This document shows, piece by piece, positions 1-48,555 of a DNA stretch of 64,000 nucleotides. Location of the stretch: the NCBI RefSeq assembly GCF_026213295.1, contig NC_079432.1, positions 11,020,150-11,084,149 of the forward strand, written 5' to 3'. Within the stretch, counting starts at the first letter, position 1. Each line of letters begins with the position of its first letter. A program made the translations under genes and the position numbers. The notes under the pieces are model-generated. The model was given only the letters and a program-made list of their open reading frames with translations, was not told the DNA's origin and searched no databases. Source of the DNA: Gadus chalcogrammus. Lineage: Eukaryota > Chordata > Actinopteri > Gadiformes > Gadidae.

Positions 1-126
1 TAAAAGAGTTAAGAGTAAAACACGCAGCACACCTGTCTGTTGGCTGGCTACATCCTCATGTGTTGAGCGCTTCACTGATGACCATACAGCACTTTAATAC
101 ACCACTATTATACTACTAGTGCCAAC

Positions 127-26338
<26,212 letters not shown>

Positions 26339-26900
26339 GATCGCAGCTCCTCGGCACCAGCGGCTACTTTCCGTCTCCGTCCCCCCCACCCCTCCTCGTC
26401 CTTAGCCTCCTCAATGCGGGACCGCAAGACGCCGAAGAAAACTGCCCCCACCCCCCTCCTCCTCCTTGTTCAGCCTCTTCACGCGGAACAGGCTCGGGAC
26501 GCGGTCCTCATCTCAAGTGTCCGGGCTGGCTGGTGGTGTTGTGGTGGTGGTATCGTTGGTGCTGCCGGAGGAGGTGAGGCGTGGAGCGGACGGCAGGGTC
26601 TTCACCGGGCGCCCAGATTGACTACACCGCTGCTTCAGCTGCTGCTGGTCCGACAGAGGAGCAGAGCGCGTGGACGACTCCGTGCCACCACTGGCAATTC
26701 ACAGGGCGGGCAAAAAAAATGGTCTCCAATCAATGCAGCTTTGCTCTGATTCCCACGATATGTCCGTTACCCATGAACGGACTGCTGTAGCCTACTCGTG
26801 TCGTTATGCGAGGACGAAATATAAAATAAATGCTCCAAACACATGAAGCGAGGGGAAAAAAATGCGTCTTCTCCTATCCTAGGTTTGACTTGAATTCGAT
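26339..26900 (-). promoter_or_regulatory. slc24a4: slc24a4 5' leader and probable proximal promoter
   Basis: This stretch lies immediately upstream of the slc24a4 start codon on the minus strand. It is rich in CpG and short GC blocks, especially 26,339-26,700, which suits a CpG-type vertebrate promoter. I see no convincing TATA box and cannot place the transcription start. The long plus-strand open frame across 26,039-26,749 is the antisense shadow of exon 1 and its GC-rich leader. Confidence 0.4.
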
Positions 26901-27144
26901 ACGGCTTACGACGCGTTGACTTCAGTACTGAACACTAATGGGTTGGATTGGGACACGGTCGCCACACATGCCAAGCACCTGCGCCACCACTCAGGAGCCT
27001 ATTAGGGCCGGAACGCTCGCTGCTCATCAAGGTTAATTGTTCAATTCAGACAAAGTCATGCCACGCGCCGTGGTTGGCGCCTCCCCCCCTGAACCGAATT
27101 CCTCGCGGAGATGCTGCGTGCTCACGAGAGGACCCTCAACACAC

Positions 27145-27330
<186 letters not shown>

Positions 27331-29065
27331 TCGGTCCAGCTGCTGTCCTGCAGCGTGCACTTCATACGATTAAACGCATCGCTGGGTAGGCATACCTACT
27401 ACCTTCTGCTACAACTTTTCCTTTTGTCAATCCAGATTGTCGCATTTTCGCGCTGGATGATTCCTTTTTTTTTTTTTTTTAAGTAAGCAGGCACAGCCAG
27501 AGCGATACTAATAATAACACCTAACGAATGCTGCCATCTAAATCTAAGCTGTCGTCTTTAATCAATCGTTCTCATGACTTGCGAAGGCTTGAAATGACAG
27601 TCGATAGGCTTGGTTTGTGCAAAGAAGAACAGAAGCCATGTGTTGCACCTATATGCACTTCAGCCAGACCAACAATAACACCCAATAGCCTACCACTCAT
27701 ATGTTATGAAAGCAGATAACAATATTTCTCCAGATCTTTCATTCACCTGTTAACCTCAATCTTTATAACTGTGAATAATTTAGGTCAAACGTCGAGAGCT
27801 GGCAGCTCTCAGGCACCAAAACCACTATCTTCTGACCATGAATTCTCTGAGCCATTATTGGCTAGGCCATCACTCCTTGATCCAACACCTTTGGAGAAAA
27901 TTACTTTTGATCCCCAACAAAATTGCTGTACATTGCGTTCAAATTAAGGTGGACAAAACTTCATGGATATCTGGTGAGGCAAAATGAAAATAAGTCAATA
28001 ACTCCTATAGGTGAAATGTGTGAGTCTTCTGTTTGCTTGGTGATGGGAAAGATCAAATGACACAGTGAATTGAAATTATGTATATCATTTGTCACTTTCT
28101 TATGCTAACCAATTGTCCACGCTCTTCATCTAACCGATGGGAACTTTGCTGAATAACTGACATCTGAAGATGACAACTGAGGTATCCAAATAATTTGACA
28201 CTAATAACTTAAACATACTTTTCTACCTGTGTCATTAATATGTTAAAACAGTAAATTTAGGTGAAGAACATGCAAGTATCATAACTTTGTATTTCATATG
28301 ATGTCACAAAGCAGTACATTTTTAGCACTGTTTATTTTTGTACGTGTTCTAGCCCACATATCATTTAAAATAACCTTTTGACGGTATATGCTCAACACTG
28401 CACGCTTGGTTATGAAAAGAGCAAATCTCATTTCCATCGATTTAGCCAGAACACATTGGATGAGCATTAGCGATATGTGCTGATGGCATGAAAAACAAAG
28501 GGCGCAGGAACATAATGAGGGCTGACCCGTGTGGCAAACAGCCCTGTGTGTTTGACCTATACGCTATAGGCTCTGAAAGCGGCACAGGGACACTAAATAC
28601 TGAGGGGATACGTTGGTCCCCCCCCACCAGAACGCTCACCTCAACCTTCAGGATAAGGGAGGGCAGCCGGGCAGTATCATCTACATCAGCCACGCCCCAA
28701 TGCAAGGCAGCAGGGTGACCCCGGCATACAGAAAGCTCTCCCAACACCAGGACTCTGGGCTCCACCGCTTACACCAAGCAGGGGGAGAGGAGACAAAACC
28801 CCCACAAACACCGGAAAACCACAACCGCACAGCAAGATGTAGTCGTCATCATGTCAGCACGGTCGTCGGAACGTCAGTCCGTCGCAGTCTGACCACCGTC
28901 TCCTGCGAGTGAGGAAGAGAGCAAAGCGAAGCACAGCCCCATGAGACGGGCTGTGAGTCTCAGTGGGAGCGGAGAGAGGCTGCGTTCCATCAACCCACCG
29001 GAAGCATCTGACCTGACGGGGACCTGTCAGCGCAGCGTCACAGAAAGGCCTTGTGTGATAAGTCA

Positions 29066-29330
29066 GGGGGGTGGTGTCTGTGTGTGTCTCGTTTGTGTAT
29101 GTTTGCGTGTGTGTGTTTGCGTGTGTATGTTTGTGCGTGTTTGCATGCACGCCTGTGCGTGCCTGTGGGTGCGTTTATGTGTGTGTGTATGTTTGCGTGC
29201 GACACTGTGTGTGTCTATGTGTGTGTTTGCGTGTGCCTCTATGTATGTGTGTGTGTGTGTGTTTGCCAGTTTACATTTGTGTGTGTCCATGTGTCTGTGT
29301 GTGTGTGCCTGTGTGAGTGTGTGTTGGGTG
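29066..29330. repeat. Degenerate GT-rich mosaic (TGTGTGTTTGCG type)
   Basis: GT dinucleotides mixed with TTTGCGTG, TATGT and GCCTGTG units over about 265 bp: an old, mutated microsatellite rather than a pure array. Confidence 0.85.
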
Positions 29331-29460
29331 GACGGTTCTAAATCCAGACCTTCATCTCATCTCTGCTTGGGTTCTGGAAGCGTCGTCTCTGTGTTAAGGA
29401 CCTATTCACACATCCTGCACACACGTACACACACTGCGTCCCTCACACACACACTCAGCC

Positions 29461-29917
<457 letters not shown>

Positions 29918-30007
29918 CCACTGCATGACCACTGGCCTTCTGTCTGATCTGCAGCCCAAGATAATAATAATATTGATGATAATAATCATCAGCAGCAGCA
30001 GAAGCAG

Positions 30008-30073
<66 letters not shown>

Positions 30074-30091
30074 CATCATCATCATCATCAT
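30008..30091. repeat. (ATC)n trinucleotide microsatellite
   Basis: About 27 CAT/ATC units with one CCT interruption. Flanking AAT, GAT and CAG units suggest a compound origin. Open frames across it (poly-Met, poly-Asp, poly-Ile) are artefacts. Confidence 0.95.
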
Positions 30092-31399
30092 AATGATAGT
30101 CATGATCATAATAAGAAAAGCTCATTTATATTTACTATTTAGTTATTGAGACCGTTTTTTTCCAAGTTGAAACCGACACACAGTGACTGACAGATACAGG
30201 TCAAGCAGTAGGTATAGGGCACTCGCACAATAATGGCTACAGTGGACAGTTGAGGACGTTTGAGGCTGTGATTACAGCCTCCTAGCCCCTCTAACCAAAT
30301 CCTATAGCGCCTTTCAAACTAAAAATCCATTCAGATGCTTTACATTTAGATCACATATATTATTAATACTATGAAGGACTCCAGAGTTGTAAAGCTGGAT
30401 TCCCCGGCGCAAATCAATCAGGGAAGCGATGCCCTGATTGGTCGGAAATGAGACAGGAATGGTATCAAATCTAAATGTTCTTGTAGACAGGGGCAGGGAA
30501 CTAGAGACAGATATTTTTCACAGCACATTTCACTCACTGCTAATGGCAGATTGGAGATCGTGATGCAAATTCCACACACTACACTCAAATGATAGCTCTT
30601 ATATCTTAAGTACAGCACCTTTGATTGAAAAAAGCATATATTACAATATCTTTTAGATAAAATGGCAACATAAAGAATGACATAGATGACAGATAGATGC
30701 CCCCTTCTCCTAAGGGTTTTTTCAAAAGGCCAAATGCCAACAGCCAAGGAGTCAGTCAAAGCGCTGCGGTTCAGCTTGACATAAATGCCGAGCTAGTGTC
30801 ACGTCACGTCGTGATGACTGGTTGTCAAGGGGGTTAACAACGAACTGGGAGGACACTCGAACAATCGGCGCATTTGACAAACCAATGCTCTCACTCAGGC
30901 TTTCGGCAGTGATTTATTCTGATGAATCATGGCATTCATTCCCTGTTGAGTCTGAGTGTGAGCGTGAGCGTGAGTGTAGAGTGGAGGGAATTATTGATTT
31001 CATCTTTGTCGTGAAAGTGTGGTAACTCAGGCACGACAATGGAAATGTCGCCACCATTTCAAGAGATCAAAACCTCTCTCTGTATTTTAAATAATGTGAG
31101 TCCAAAGGGAACACTTTCAACCGTATAACTTTCCGCCAAAATGCTGTTCTCTCCCAAGGCGACTTGCCAATCGAAGTGTCGGGCCCCCTACTGTTGCTCG
31201 GTATGTTGACTGCTGCATCTTTATGAAATGTGTTGGTAAAAGCTGGAGTGCATCCCAACACTAATGAGGACTGTGTACAATTTTGAATGTGCTATCCTTA
31301 AAGGCACGGAAAGGGTATAGTAGGAGATTATTAGTTTTGGTGTATCCTGAACAACATAACTGCCATTTGCGAAGCTATCATGAATCAATTTGATGGTTA

Positions 31400-31745
31400 T
31401 AGCAACGCATTACATTTACATTTAGGGCATTTAGCAGACGCTTTTATCCAAAGCAACTTACAATAAGTACATTTGTCATAAGAAGGGAAACAATATATCG
31501 CTGTCAGTACAGTAAAGATGTTCATAGAACCAAGTGCAAGTACTAACACTCGCTAGGCTAACCCATTCCCCGTGTACAGCAGTGATAGCAGCTACGGAAT
31601 ATGCTACACAATTAAGTACTATGAATAAGTGTGTACAATAAGTGTGTATATTATGTGCCAGGACGTAGGAACAGACAATGGTGGCCGGAAGGGGCATGGT
31701 AGCTATGCAGAGTCGAGGTGAACTCTGAACAGGTGAGTTTTGAGA
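31400..31745. repeat. Dispersed teleost repeat (TTTAGCAGACGCTTTTATCC type)
   Basis: It contains GGCATTTAGCAGACGCTTTT and CCAAAGCAACTTACAATAAG near its left end, and GAGGTGAACTCTGAACAGG near its right end. I know these motifs from memory as parts of a very common fish genomic repeat. The family name is not certain and the ends are approximate. Confidence 0.65.
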
Positions 31746-32232
31746 AAAGATAAATGACATTAAGATAAATGCCAGGTTAAGTTAAATGTCTGATTTCGCT
31801 GTAAATCAAGTAACATTATGTAACCAATAATAAGCAGTGAATACGTTTGATTCTAGGGTTTGCCTCTGCACACTCCCTCTGTAGACACACAGCACTACAC
31901 AAACAACACAATAGAGAAGCGTCCCTTCCCGCTGTGCTGTTCCAGCTACGTTTGATTGACAACACGCTGGTTGAGTGACAGGGAGGTGTTGCAGACGAGG
32001 AAGGATTTGATACAGGCCTCTAGGACGCGTTGAGTCACATGCTGCTCGGCTGTCGCAGGAGCCTAATGCTTGCTGTGTCCGAACTGATCGGAAACGACAT
32101 AATACAGAAAGTGCATGGATCAAATGTTGAAAGTCAAAGATGTCCAACTGATTCCACAATTTTTGTTCTGTCCCTGCTGTGGTGACACATCTTGGGTTAT
32201 CTTGGAGGTTCTATGGGCTTTTTCGCTCTCCT

Positions 32233-32234
<2 letters not shown>

Positions 32235-32280
<46 letters not shown>

Positions 32281-32376
32281 TGTGTGTGTGTGTGTGTGTG
32301 TGTATGCATCAATATGTGAAAGTGTGCATGTATGGGTGTGTGTGTGTGTGTGTATGTGTGTGTGTTCACGTGCGTG

Positions 32377-32449
<73 letters not shown>

Positions 32450-32470
32450 GGTGCGTGTGTGCGTGTGTTC
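32235..32470. repeat. (GT)n microsatellite blocks
   Basis: Two long GT arrays (32,235-32,302 and about 32,380-32,448) are separated by a degenerate GT segment. Confidence 0.95.
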
Positions 32471-32640
32471 TGCTCTGGTGGCTAGAGAGATGACAGGGTG
32501 ACACTGAGCTACAGAGAGTAGTGTGACACCGTGTGTTAACACACCGCTGGCCTCCCAGCCACTGTTCCAACTAGCAGAGGGCACGGGGGCTGTCCCTCAG
32601 TCCACAGCACCATGCACGCTGTCCTTTGATACGACCTGGG

Positions 32641-33290
32641 TGACACACTCACACACGCACACACACACACACACACACAAACACACACCACACACACAAA
32701 CACATACACATGCATTCATACCCACAAACGCACACACACAAGCTTGCACACGCATGCACACACAAGCGTGCACACACAAGCGTGCACACGCATAAACCCA
32801 AGCATGCACACATACACAAACACACACACACACGCACAAATTCATGCGCATCCACACACACACACACACACACATACAAGCATGTACATGCATACACACA
32901 AGCGTAAAAATGCATTGACATGCACACTGCCACAAAGACATGCACACCCATTCACACAACAGCATGCCATGCATCCACAAGCAGGCACACACATGTTTCT
33001 TTATAAGGGCTTTGCCTCTATGAGAAAATATAGTTCTAACACCGTTGAAATTCACATATCATTAATATTGTTAGAATTTCCACATATCAAATTCCATATG
33101 GTTGTTAACAGCACTTTGAGGAAAATTATTGTTCAAACCTTTTCCATGCACATACAAACACATACTCAGACACACAAACACCCCCCCCCCCCCCTACAAC
33201 AGACTTCCACACATCCACCCACACGCAGACATCCACACATCCACCCACCCACCCACCCACACATTCACCCACCCACTCACACACAGCGCG
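32641..33290. repeat. Degenerate AC-rich mosaic and CACCCA tract
   Basis: AC units mixed with GCACACGCATG, CATACACA and AAGCGTG variants to about 33,000. A unique gap follows, then a 14-C run (33,181-33,194) and a tandem CCCA/CACCCA tract. Confidence 0.85.
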
Positions 33291-33559
33291 CACACAGACC
33301 AAGAGACTCGCTGATTTCAATCCATGCAAGAACTCCTCGGCTGCAGAGAAACAAGAGCAAATAAAATATTCATCATCAACGCAGAGCGTCGCTCGGCGCT
33401 GGCAGCACAGGTTTCTGTTTGTACGCCTGCTGGGGTGTGGAGAGAGTAAACAGGGCAGAGAGGAGCTACCAGAGGGGCTAATCTGTGTACTCTGGAGTCA
33501 AACACTCACCTCGTTACTGTATACCTCTGACAGGGCCAGGTCCCCTCCTCTAGTAGCAG

Positions 33560-33583
33560 CCCCCCCCCCCCCCCCCCCCCCCC
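33560..33583. repeat. Poly-C run, 24 nt
   Basis: An uninterrupted C run in the slc24a4-cpsf2 spacer. Confidence 0.9.
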
Positions 33584-34129
33584 AGATACATTTAGCAGGC
33601 ATATCACACGCTGGAAATCAATAAACCCCCAGATGACAATGGATGCCTCGCATCAAGCTGCCTGCCTCGATTATAGGTTAGATTTGTAAACCACTGTTCT
33701 ATTTTCCATTGAGTGGCTCATTTAATTGTTTTTTGCTTTGCGGTGTCTCAGTCTTTGTCGGTCTCTGCAAAAAGGGCCCATTGTGCAGAGAGGGTACTGT
33801 CACAGTTTGAGCGACTTGAGTATGTAATTACATATGTAACAGCCTTCATCTCCCCAGGGCCATTATCGTCATTGTATCATGAGTGGGATTTAGAATGTGT
33901 GTCACTTAAAATTATACCTTCCTCAAATTATGCTTTTATGGTAACTTTGTCCCCCAAAGCTCATTTGACCGGCGACATCCCCTCCCCCCCCCCCTCCCCT
34001 CGACCTACCCTAGCTCAGGTGCAATTCCACTGATAAAATCCAGCCGATATTCTGTCACTGTGCAGGGCTATGATTTCCATCATCCCGTTGGTCCACTGGG
34101 CCTCGTCAAGATACGAAGACCTTGTATGC

Positions 34130-34253
34130 CCTAGAAAGAAAGAAAGACAGAAAGGAAAGTCTGTCCCTGCTTTTGACATATTTGTACTGAGTCCATAAAG
34201 AAAGAAAGATAGAAACATATAAAGAAAGAAAGAAACATAGAAAGAAAGAAAGT
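34130..34253. repeat. Imperfect (GAAA)n tract
   Basis: AAAGAAAG units in three clusters (about 34,133, 34,197 and 34,220-34,253) with unique interruptions. Confidence 0.85.
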
Positions 34254-34483
34254 GTAAGGCTATCACTTATGTGCGAGCCCATAAACAGCCCTATTATTCT
34301 CCTGCCCACCCAGCAGACGAGAAACCCGGCGAGAATCACCGAAAAAAACACAGCAATCTCTATCCTTCTTCACAGAGCCTAGAGGCTGCAACAACAAAGG
34401 CACACACCCATTCATCCAGCCCCGATAGCATCAGAACCGTGGAGACAGTAAGTCTAAGTATATGGTCCACTATAGATAAACAC

Positions 34484-34523
34484 TCTCTCTATCTATCTAT
34501 ATATATATATATATATATATATA
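34484..34523. repeat. (CTAT)n-(AT)n tract
   Basis: A few CTAT units pass into a pure AT array of about 23 bp. Confidence 0.9.
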
Positions 34524-35561
34524 CACTGTATATCTCTACAGGGGGAAAACAGAAGGGATAAACGAGGGCAAGTTCCACAGAAGTGTGTGGCTCACTCACT
34601 CTGCGGGAGCCTCACACAGGCAATAAAATCACTGCAGTGTGGTTTCATTACGAGCCGCAGTACTGTACTGTACTGTACTGGACTGGACACTACACTTCCT
34701 GCCCGGGAGCGTACCAAAGGCTGGTGGCTGAGTGTACCTTTGGTGCAATGTATTGCTGCTGTATTGTGTGGATTCCCCCGCAGGTGATTTCAATGCACCT
34801 GCTAGCTAGATTATGTAACCTTGGAACCACCTTGATTCGGTAACACACACAAGGAAAAGGGACTGCTTGAAATGCATGCACACAAAACCAAGGTTAGGCT
34901 AAGTTATATTGGGACTCAGTGTTCGCAGTGTGTCAAAATGTATATTAAGGAAAACCTCACATGGGTTTGTTAGTCAAAAAAACTAAAACAAACGTGCAAG
35001 ATAATACTTACTACAAATACTTTGCCCTCAAGTCTACGGTCTATCCTTTTTCTTTTCTTCTGCTGCTGCTTCTTCTTCTCCTCATCTTCTTCCCTTCCTA
35101 CCCCTATCAAACGGTGGACGAGGGTCCGCCTGACCCATGGCATGTACAACATCATCATTGACCATTTGACCCAATCAAAATGATCCCGCCCTGGCTCAAA
35201 CCTCACGGGGTAAAACATCAGGCCTTGGTGCGGAGTCAGACTTCGGCGGGCAATGCTGTGGTGCGCCAATCCTCATCAGAACATAACTCATCCTTAGGTG
35301 ATGGGCCCATCAGACGACTAGCCTATAGCGCCCGCCGCGCTAGCTCCCCTGCTGCCTGGCGTTAGCGGAAGGGCTTCCATGGCACACACTGTAGCTGTTG
35401 ACTTACTGCTGGAGGGCTAAACAACACATTTGGAGAACTCTGATGGATGTGTCACTGAGGGTAAAATCATTATCAATGGGAGGAGGTTGGGGGACAGGCG
35501 TGCGGGAGGTAGGGGAGGTTGATGATACCGCAGTGATAGTATCTGCGGGGTTGAGGATGGC

Positions 35562-35577
35562 TGTGTGTGTGTGTGTC

Positions 35578-35669
<92 letters not shown>

Positions 35670-35676
35670 TGTGTGT
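35562..35676. repeat. (GT)n microsatellite
   Basis: A GT array with a CTGTCT interruption near its start and GCGC and GGGG near its end. Confidence 0.95.
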
Positions 35677-36106
35677 GTGGGGGGTGTTTGTGTAATCCCT
35701 GATGGGGTTCTTGCCCCAGTCTCGAGAACACACTTCCAACATCATGAGATCAAGTATCTCGTGTTTCCTTGTTTGTTTTTCTGGAGAATGTCGGGATAGG
35801 TTTTTGTTTCAGTGGCCAAGGAACAACGATCTCCTGTGATCTGTAACCAAACATCCAGTCACATTCTGCTGACTGCCAACGACTCCCCACACACAATCAC
35901 GCATGCACGCACGCACACACACACACAAACTCACACACAAACAACACAGGCAGCAACCCTGTTGTCAGGGAGCCAGTCCAATTTCTTATGAGTCGTGGCG
36001 GCCCTGAACGCAGCAACAAAACAAAACACAATTGTTTGGTTGGGACAAAGCAATATGGCAGCTGTACTATTGTGAGCGGTGGATTATCTGGCTGTAAAAG
36101 TGCCTT

Positions 36107-36137
<31 letters not shown>

Positions 36138-38685
36138 ATGGATTTGTGCTCGTGCGGAATGGGCCCACTTTTGAGGACGGTTGAGAAGAGCAGGTTGCAT
36201 AAGAGGATCACTTCGGTAATGGTGTAATTCAGGATATCCCCGCTTCGTACGGTCGCTTCTATGCGCATCTTAAGTATATGTGGGCTCCCTTACAGAGGCC
36301 CATTACTGCAGAGAGACACACAAGGGGATTACCTATAGAGACCAGGAATTAGTACAAGTGTGTGTGTGGGAGGGGGAGAGGGAGAGAGCGAGGGAGGGAG
36401 GGTGGAAGAGGGCATGTGCAGGTGAATTCAGGGAAATAAGTGAAAAAAGAGCGGATGGATGCTATTTGCATGCAGAGAAAATAAAGCTAACCCCTGGATA
36501 TGTGTTCTCTGGAGCTGCAGGAACATTCCCACTGATCTTAATTGACTACTAAATCACTATTCCCATTGGAAAATCCCAAACGCACCGAAATCGACTCTGG
36601 GCTTACTGTGAATCTGCAAGCATCAACATTTTGCAGTGTTTTTAATTACAAAGTTTGGGTTGTTGAAGGCAATGCTATTCAATTAAATGTATATTTTATG
36701 GGAACCGGGGGTGATGGGTAACACAATTCTCTCGGTGAATGTGAGGGTAAAAAACGGCATACCTTATGTTCGGTGATTAAACATGTCGCTTTCCTAGAAA
36801 CCATTGTCCTTTTTCCAAAGGATTACACTGACTCTCTAAGCGCTATAACACTCATCATGGCCACGGTGTGCTCAGAGAAGCAGATCCCAGTACCGTGAGG
36901 CATCTGCAGCTACACTGTTGACCTTGCCCCAGTGAGAAAAACCACATCTCCGTCCTGGGGGGCCCGTCCCCCCACCCTCGTTCCCTTGAAGTTCATGGGC
37001 TTTCAACGTTTGACGTGATGTGACAGCTTGCCGGGGCCACTTGTTGAGCGGACAGCGGGTCCCCTCGCTAGCCTCCAGGGGGCATAGGCGATCGAGGCCT
37101 GTCTGGGCCCCATAGAGCCCCCGAGCGCTGTCCCATGTTCCCGGGCTTAGCCGCTCGTTACATTAAAACAGGGGCTTCTGTGACAGACTCAGCATTATGA
37201 AAGCTAAGAGGATTAGCTGATGGACGCTGCCTGGCGTTCCCGGTCAATTATCAAAATGAAAAAGCGTTGACTGGGCACGGCTGGCATGCTCTGTGTGGCA
37301 CATAACACAAGAGGCTCGTTCTCTCTCCTGTACCCTTCAACGCCAGGTTAACTTGCCCCCCCGCGGCCCTAACATTGTCAGGTTACTGAAGTTCCAACAC
37401 ACACACAAATTCATAAATACAAATAACGATAATTCAGAAGTGCTGGTGTGTTGCTCACATGAACATATAATTTCTTCTCTTTTGCATGGAGTAAGTAAAT
37501 TATGTAAATAGTAATGACTCTGAAAGTGTGCAATTGCATGGGAAAAAACATGAAAAAGCAGGCGTGCACGTCTGTTAAGCCATCCGTGCTCAAGACTAAA
37601 CTCCATCGGTGTCCATGATCGCCCGCCAGTCCACCCACACAACCTAATTTACATACACACACTCCGACGCTGCTCTGACTCACTGCCCTACTCACACTCA
37701 ATGTGTGCGTGTGGTGCATTACTCCACCCCACTATTTCTCAGATTCTGACGGCTGTCAGGGAGGGGTGGAGTCAGATGGCAACACTCCATCGTTCACCCA
37801 CAAGACTCCCCGTTATCACCGGCGCGTCCCCTAATGGAGCAGAGACACCTTGATGCTTCGGGCAGGCAGCGGCTGCACTGACTGGCAACATGCATGCAGA
37901 AGATAAGAAAGCAAGGAAACGAGCACTCCTAATACATAAGCTGAATATTAATCCGGCACTTTGCATGTGTGATGCTGAGGCCACATCATCACTTACAGGA
38001 CAATATCATCTCCACTCGGGCGCAGGCCCTCGCTTAGGAGGGAATGATTTGGTTTCCTTTTTTTTTGTTTGCTGGTTGCATTCTGCTTGAGATGCAGCTA
38101 TAGGGTTGAGAAATGTCTCCACCTGGTGTTAGTACTACTAACTAACTAGTTGGCCTAGTTAGAGCGCACCGCGAGCACCACAAAAGAATAACTTCAGAAT
38201 ATAAATCAATTCGTAAGTGAATACTTTCCTTGTTGATTAAACTTTACATAACTCCTCAGAGGAATCATCGATTAAACGTAATGCATGATGACAAATGCTG
38301 GTCCCGAGCCAACACCAGCAGCCAAGAAGAGCCTCTAGTTTCAGGTTGTTAAAGCAGTAATAATAATAAATTAATCGCTCTACAGCCAAAACAACAAACC
38401 ACATTACAACGCCATATCTGTAAAAAAAAAGAAATGGATTTTTTTTAATTATAGAATTGAAAAAAGAACAGCTCTCCTTCTCCATGTTGCCATCCAGATC
38501 ACGGGCCGTATAAACAGGGGATTGGGGAGGGCATACAAAGAGGAAGTCAGGAGGGAGGCAAGCCAACGAGAATTGTACAAAAACAACTAGAAACAAACAA
38601 AATAGACACCTATTGTACAACATCCTTGGGAAAAAAATGAGTTCAAACAGCTGGAGTCGCCCGTGGGGGAGGGGAGGGGCGGGGC

Positions 38686-38705
38686 GGGGGGGGGGGGGGG
38701 GGGGG
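38686..38705. repeat. Poly-G run, 20 nt
   Basis: An uninterrupted G run just beyond the cpsf2 stop codon, thus a C run in the presumed cpsf2 3' UTR. A second G run follows at about 38,744-38,755. Confidence 0.9.
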
Positions 38706-38848
38706 AGCAGAGTGTACGGTACACTGCACTCCTCTAGGGCACGGGGGGGGGGGGGAAATCCTCAAGGAGGGAATGTGTCTGGCTGATGGTGATGCCCCCG
38801 CCGCCTCCTCCTCCTCTTCCTTATCCTCTTCCTCGTCCTCTTCCTCCT

Positions 38849-47269
<8,421 letters not shown>

Positions 47270-47689
47270 CTTCCTCAGCTATCAAGTGGCAGCTATCGAG
47301 GAAAAAGGTAGAAGTAAGCAACCGAGAACAGCATCCTTAGATGCAATAGTGCGTATTCTTTGTTCAATGTAACGTTACACATGTAAAACAAGAATATCAT
47401 GGTGCAACTGATGTATCTGTAATTACTAGCTCCTGAATGAGATGAGGTCACATTGTGCAAAGATAGACACGCCAATATCTCCGACGGAATAGCATAGTAG
47501 TATACACATTTGTTAGGCATAGTTGAGTCAAGAAAATGTATCACCCGTGAAAATGTAAATGCACCAACTACGCACTATTAAACTATGTAAACATTTACAT
47601 CATGTGTTCACAATCACAATAGCCGGTTGTTAGCATGCCAGCTATAACTAACAGGGGGGTACATTCATTTGTTTGACCAACGTTGGTAA

Positions 47690-48150
47690 AACCTACCATT
47701 GGTTGTGAAATAGTACAAATGAACAGTTTTTCCTGACATAGGAAAATACTAACTCCAGACCGTAATAACAATATTACGACATGTTGACTAGCATTTGTGA
47801 AGACACTTTTTTCAATCAGACGGATAAGCTTTGCCGCTGCATCATCACGTGTGAGAGGTCAACGGAACGTACCTTCAACAAAAATAATAGGGTGGGAATT
47901 GGTGCATACAAATCTTTTGACGGAGCGCATACATCTCCGTTTATAAGTTTACCCCATATTTTTTTTAATTAATACATTAAGGATGTTCAGATGTTGATAT
48001 TGTTAAGTATTTACATCGACAAATAATGATCAAATATGTGTCGGCATGTCGAATAACCTAATCCGGGTTGCCATAGTTGGTATGGTCCAATGTCCTTTGC
48101 CTTGCAAGTGTGAAGCCAAAGGCAGCGCATCGGTAAAACAAGAACACAAG
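47690..48150. promoter_or_regulatory. Bidirectional promoter region of cpsf2 and ndufb1
   Basis: The two genes are divergent, with start codons 1.3 kb apart. The cpsf2 start codon lies shortly after an acceptor AG (near 47,283 or 47,297), so it has a noncoding first exon. Candidate minus-strand donors are GTACGT beside 47,873 and GTAGGT near 47,697. On the plus side an AAG|GTAATA donor ends an apparent ndufb1 leader exon at 48,150. Transcription starts probably lie between about 47,880 and 48,100. No TATA box is evident. Confidence 0.45.
48090..48150 (+). other. ndufb1: Probable noncoding first exon of ndufb1
   Basis: The exon with the start codon begins at 48,551, only 5 nt before the ATG, after a TTTATTTGCAG acceptor, so a separate leader exon is required. 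The nearest upstream consensus donor is AACACAAG|GTAATA at 48,150. The 5' limit given here is arbitrary. Confidence 0.4.
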
Positions 48151-48555
48151 GTAATATTCTTTAATATTATTAAAAGCCTCTCTTACATTGTGATATAATT
48201 TATTGTACATGTACGACAGTTGGCATTGGGGACATAAGTATTATCTTTAAATGCATAAATAAAATATCTCAATGACATTTTGTTATGCTATGCAGTTAGC
48301 CAGCTAATGCTAATTTCCACATACTGGTGGATTGTAGCAGTTGACATTCGCCATAGGGAATCAGTGTATTATTATTTTCAATAATGATATATTTCAGTGC
48401 TTGATAAAGGTTTATTTACTAGTGGTATGGATCGATTTATTTGTAATTGGTCGATTAAGTTAACGTTATATAGTACCTAATGATATCTGCTAACAGGTAG
48501 CTTTTTCAAGACATCATACTCTGATTGACGTTGCATTGCTTTATTTGCAGACATC

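Noticed and set aside
28442..28912. Overlapping open frames in the slc24a4-cpsf2 spacer
   Set aside because: Frames on both strands overlap, show no known motif and lack good splice sites; no gene is supported.
36840..37330. Possible conserved noncoding element
   Set aside because: The stretch is free of simple repeats and looks constrained, but conservation cannot be judged from one sequence.
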